Part shown: positions 60,455 through 64,000 of the stretch, piece by piece
How positions within the stretch are numbered: position 1 is the first letter of the stretch
Layout of the letters: every line of letters starts with the position of its first letter
Assembly: GCA_032622095.1 (NCBI GenBank)
Contig: CP136061.1
Coordinates: forward strand, 171,871,107-171,935,106
Direction: 5' to 3'
Length of the DNA stretch: 64,000 nt
Source: Siphonodentalium dalli
Taxonomy: Eukaryota; Mollusca; Scaphopoda; Gadilida; Siphonodentaliidae
Notes under the pieces: generated by a model
What the model saw: only the letters and a program-made list of their open reading frames with translations
Told to the model about the DNA's origin: nothing
Databases searched by the model: none
Translations under genes and position numbers: made by a program

Positions 60455-60553
60455 GTCGTTATTACATTGTAATCGGTATTGTATCGGTAGAAAGTACATT
60501 GACAGTGCGTTGTGAATCGGAAAAATCGGTGTTTTTGCCCATTTTACCCTTTA

Positions 60554-63514
60554 GGGGTCATCTCAAAACTACTATCGGGATGTCAGCCTATTTCCCGATA
60601 GATCCCGATAGCAGATATATACAGTTATCGGGAAATTATCGGGAAATGACGCAACGTTTTTCGGGAAATTATCGGAATATTTACATAGTCTATCGGGATT
60701 CTATCGGAGTTTACTTTCATTTCGGAGTATCTTATTCCGAAAACAACGCATGTTGTTTGGAAAGTTTCTGTATTGGGATTACTCCGGACTTTTATCGGGA
60801 TTTTATAGGCCTATCTTTATTATTGATTTAATATTTTCCTAATATGAGAAATTGTTAGTATAAAGTTTTACAGTATCAGGGGACATGTGTAGTAGAACTA
60901 TTATACGATATACTGTGGTGATCAGTGGGTGCTATATACAATATCGGTATTTTATTCAGACATATTGTCCCATCGGGAAATCTTCAAAATCAATTCGCGG
61001 GGATACATACCCAAATCGCATACCCAAATATATCTTCAAAGCTTGTGTTTGTAATATGTTTAAATACCTCCAACTTTTAAATATGGAGGAAATAAAGATA
61101 TAAATATATTATGGCAAATGTAAAAGATTTGTATTTATTCGCGAATCACCGACGACACAATTAATGCATGCACAATCGAGTGCAGTCTTAACATGAGATG
61201 TCGTAGGCCTTATATTCTATTTTTAGCCTGATTCCAGGAATTGGGGTCATCAATATTTACGTTTCTGGGAACAACACATGTGGCATTGCAGAGTATGTCT
61301 TGAAGACAAATCATGGGACAACTCCAGCTTAAAAAATATCGGGCCTGTCAGTAGGCCTACGTATATTCCGAATATCCTTAGCCTAGGCGAAATTTATTGC
61401 AATGTACGACAGCATTTGATGTGCTATTTTATAACGCAATTGTATTTTTGTTTACCAGCACAGTCATGCATGGATCGCAAACAACAAAACTCGCCAGTAG
61501 ACAGCAGTAAAAAATATAATTCCACAGTGGGTTAAACTTTAAGCATGAAATTTTGCTGTTGTGTCTACATTCTGCATGTTCCTTGCAGTTTCGGGGTGGG
61601 GGGGGGGGTGGTAGATTGATCATGCATGCCATGAATATCTACTCGGTTCTCTACCCTTTAGTCAAGAATATAGAGATTCGTAACATGACATATGGGGGGG
61701 GGGGGGGGGGGGGGGGGGTGTCCTGCTGTACATGTAAAGTTTTAGCATTAACAATTTAGCAGTACCGGTAATATTCCATAGTTTTTTCATGAATCGTAAT
61801 ATGGTAAATAAAGAGCGTCTATACAGACCTGTGAAAAAATTAATGGAAAATTCGATGCAAATCTGCAGTGCAAAAGTTATAAATACGCGAAGCAATCATA
61901 ATTAACATTTAACTGGCAATTAAATGTGTGCATGGGCTGCTTTTCATACTCTACATTAATTTCGTTTCTGTAATTACTACTAATTATAAATAGGCTGCAT
62001 TGATTATTTCGATAAGTTGAACATAGCCTAATTGTGTTGACAGTGTCGAATTTCACGATTGCTTCATCACGGTCAAGGTAACACGATGCGATTTATTTAT
62101 AGTACCTATATTTCGTCATCTTTTTGATATCTCAAATGCGCGTATTTTTATCGATATTAATAGCCAGTCCATTTTTAAAAAATGACTTGCCAATAAATTT
62201 TATGTCATATATGACAGGCATGATTGACGCATCAAAATGTGCAGGGATCTATCGATCATTTATAACTGGGTCAAGTACGAACATTAGGTGTATATGAGGT
62301 TCTCGGAGGGGTAAACATTTTTGTCAGCGCTGATTATTTTGTTCTTGTGTGATTACTAATGTTCACATTCACTGCGCATTATCACTTTAATAGTCTCCAG
62401 GAAATTCGCCAAATTGTGATGTGAAAAATTAAAGAATTGCGCAAAAACTTGTGTTATGTTTTATTTGTGTCCGTATAGGCGGCGAGGCGAACACGTGCAA
62501 ACTAGACGCGCCATTTTCAAAAATAATGATTTAGCGCATTTCGTTATCTGCATTTTAAGAATTACCTTGTCAATTTTACACTGAGTATGATTGATAAAAA
62601 AAATACGCGGGAGAAATTATATTTATTGGCCATAGTTTTGAGAACAAATTTATTCTTGAATGATGAATCGAAATCCTGGCAGCGTGAATTGTTTACTTAA
62701 TACTAGACACTGATGGCGCCAAAAAATAAGCGCAAATCAGGTGGGGAAAATCAGCCGAACAATATAGTTCTCAAACATTGTTTGAAGAAAGATACCTGCG
62801 ATTGAAAATCAACTAATCGAAGCCAATGTGTAGTAATTATCGTAATCTTATGGCATATATTTCACGTGTTTGGTAATTTATTCGATTTTTATCAAATATA
62901 TATCTGAATATTTTATCACGTTCACTTTGGAACAGTCTATTGCTAGTGTTGAAGGGATAATACCCTTATGAAACCATTTCTTTTTATGTTTCCTTCAGAG
63001 CACTTCTAGGAGATATGTGCTGTATGAATAATATGCAAAAATAATTCAATTGACAATTTAATAACTTGGAATAAAAACTTGAAACGTGTAGAGTTTTAAT
63101 TCTTTTAAACAAGCTTCCACCCCAATAAAAATGTACTTACGAAGGAAGCTGTGGACGAATCCAATAGTAATGACAACACATTGAAGTTGAACCGGAAACC
63201 GAAACAAATATATAAACAAAACAACATGCTCGATTCATCTATCATCAAAACAGACATAATTGTTCTTGAAATAAATGGGTAAATTATCGGAAAGTTGTCG
63301 GCAATACGCTACGGGCATTACTTTCGGAAAGTTATCAGGAAATTTTCGGGAAATCAGCATGTTATTGGAAAATTTAGATGCAGTATCAGAATATTTTCTG
63401 GAAATGGCGACCTCTCTATCGGGATCTATCGGGAAATTTAGAAGATAGTTTTGAGTTATCGGGATCCTATCGGGATATTTATCGGGATCCCGATAGCAGT
63501 TTTGAGATGAACCC
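60554..63514. mobile_element. PIF/Harbinger-like element C with ATCGGGA arrays
   Basis: 2,961 bp. Left end GGGGTCATCTCAAAACTACT, then ATCGGGAT; right end, inverted, GGGTTCATCTCAAAACTGCT, then ATCGGGAT. TTA flanks both sides (60551-60553, 63515-63517). Both subterminal regions are dense in ATCGGGA / TCCCGAT (60575-60810 and 63275-63500). The interior has G-runs at 61597-61609 and 61694-61718 and short frames only. Ends 52 bp before the second ACC exon. Confidence 0.88.
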
Positions 63515-63566
63515 TTACATATGTTCACCGGAAGTGTATTAAATCTGTATAATTATTTTACTTCAG

Positions 63567-63665
63567 GACCTCCTGAAAATGCAATGTGGGCTCTTGGTGA
63601 TAAAATTGCATCCTCTATAGTGGCACAGAGCCTAGGAGTACCAACAATGGCATGGAACGGATCAG
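63567..63665 (+). CDS. ACC: Acetyl-CoA carboxylase, next biotin-carboxylase exon
   Basis: A 99-nt exon after the acceptor TATTTTACTTCAG (AG 63565-63566) and before the donor GTTAGT (63666). The first two bases complete the Gly codon begun at 20465. The peptide reads [20 protein letters not shown], then [13 protein letters not shown], directly continuing the first exon in the ACC biotin-carboxylase domain. ALGDKI..S is the family-conserved entry to the ATP-grasp B subdomain. The exon ends in phase 1 again. Its last 29 nt and the donor belong to the 48-bp tandem repeat 63637-63828. The gap to the previous exon is 43,101 bp of transposon-filled intron. Confidence 0.96.
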
Positions 63666-63828
63666 GTTAGTTTTGATACTTAGCAGTACCAACAATGGCA
63701 TGGAAAGGATCAGGTTAGTTTGCATACTTAGCATGCCAACAATGGCATGCAACAGAGGAGGTGAGCTTCACATACTTAGCAGTACCAACAATGGCATGTA
63801 ACAGAGGAGGTGAGGTTCACATACTAAA
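63637..63828 (+). repeat. Four 48-bp repeats of exon 3' end plus splice donor
   Basis: Units start at 63637, 63685, 63733 and 63781, exactly 48 bp apart. Each spans the last part of the exon (CCAACAATGGCATG...), the donor and about 20 bp of intron (ATACTTAGC). Copies 1-2 keep GGATCAG|GTTAGT. Copies 3-4 have AGAGGAG|GTGAGC and AGAGGAG|GTGAGG, which are closer to the consensus donor. Only copy 1 is attached to the coding frame; reading past its donor meets TAG at once. Confidence 0.97.
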
Positions 63829-64000
63829 GGGTTTTGTCAAATATATATCTTAATTTCGGCTGAAGATTATGGAGAATTTACCTCTCCACTGTTTATTCCT
63901 CTCTCACAAGGTGGTGACTAAATATCATGTCCCACTCACCTTGTGTGTTAACTGCCCACACCTCTGCGGTCGACCGCTTCTGTCTGCGCTTCGTAGCACG
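63829..64000 (+). other. Start of following ACC intron; no feature
   Basis: Intron continues to the window edge. A perfect 12-bp palindrome GCGGTCGACCGC occurs at about 63966-63977. The next ACC exon is not reached. Confidence 0.6.

Larger units (their letters stand above)
57717..60550. mobile_element. PIF/Harbinger-like element B with AATCGGTACCGATT arrays
   Basis: Starts GGGGTCATCTCAAAACTCCA after TTA (57714-57716) and abuts the next element at the TTA 60551-60553. Its right end, inverted, AGGGTAAAATGGGCAAAAAC, is only loosely similar to the left one. The palindrome AATCGGTACCGATT and variants recur near the left end (about 57739, 57840, 57911, 58003) and at 59440/60415. Internally, 58320-58536 and about 58640-58900 form inverted arms, and the right arm region is tandemly duplicated. 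Confidence 0.7.

Noticed and set aside
60379-60831. 150-codon + strand frame
   Set aside because: Runs across the border of two transposons and through the ATCGGGA array, so it cannot be one ancestral gene.
63685-63828. Additional ACC exons in the repeated 3' end
   Set aside because: Repeat units 2-4 lack acceptors and the frame from unit 1 hits TAG immediately, so they are decoys rather than exons.

Overview
This is eukaryotic, AT-rich, TE-saturated DNA, most likely from a marine invertebrate. The many (GTCY)n interspersed elements with subterminal inverted repeats resemble what is described for molluscs, so a mollusc is my best guess (inference). There is no operon structure and no rRNA, tRNA or CRISPR locus. 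The only host gene I can identify is acetyl-CoA carboxylase (ACC) on the + strand. Two internal biotin-carboxylase exons are visible, at 20274-20465 and 63567-63665. They join in phase 1 and are separated by a 43.1 kb intron. At least 20.2 kb of the upstream intron (or 5' region) and the start of the next intron fill the rest.

Layout. 1-3530: no gene; a foldback element and one copy of a dispersed repeat. 3531-10690: a recent 1.5 kb tandem duplication carrying a broken THAP-domain fragment, next to a full-length hAT transposon (5789-10142). Its 781-codon transposase is intact, and an acidic tail lies in another frame behind an A8 run. 10888-20273: dispersed repeats in inverted pairs, a 44-G tract, two palindromic MITEs, a hAT MITE and a Helentron-like (HLE) element. 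20274-20465: ACC exon. 20550-29300: HLE families with (GTCY)n and tandem cores, hairpin repeats, a hAT MITE with a perfect 8-bp duplication, and a 144-bp minisatellite. 30052-31316: 3' end of a LINE on the minus strand. 32293-35120: a possible nested antisense gene fragment and a CpG-richer spot. 35427-51346: several layers of nested elements and a 3,123-bp tandem duplication. 52066-57608: another HLE holding a hAT MITE. 57717-63514: two PIF/Harbinger-like elements abutting on a single TTA. 63567-63828: second ACC exon, whose 3' end and splice donor are repeated four times with an exact 48-bp period.

The elements form a stratigraphy. HLE elements with tandem cores are the oldest landing sites. 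Elements with 3-bp TTA/TAA duplications (Harbinger-like, each with its own subterminal repeat array) landed in them, hAT MITEs with 8-bp duplications landed in both, and local tandem duplications came last. All coordinates and matches were read by eye; no alignment or database search was run.
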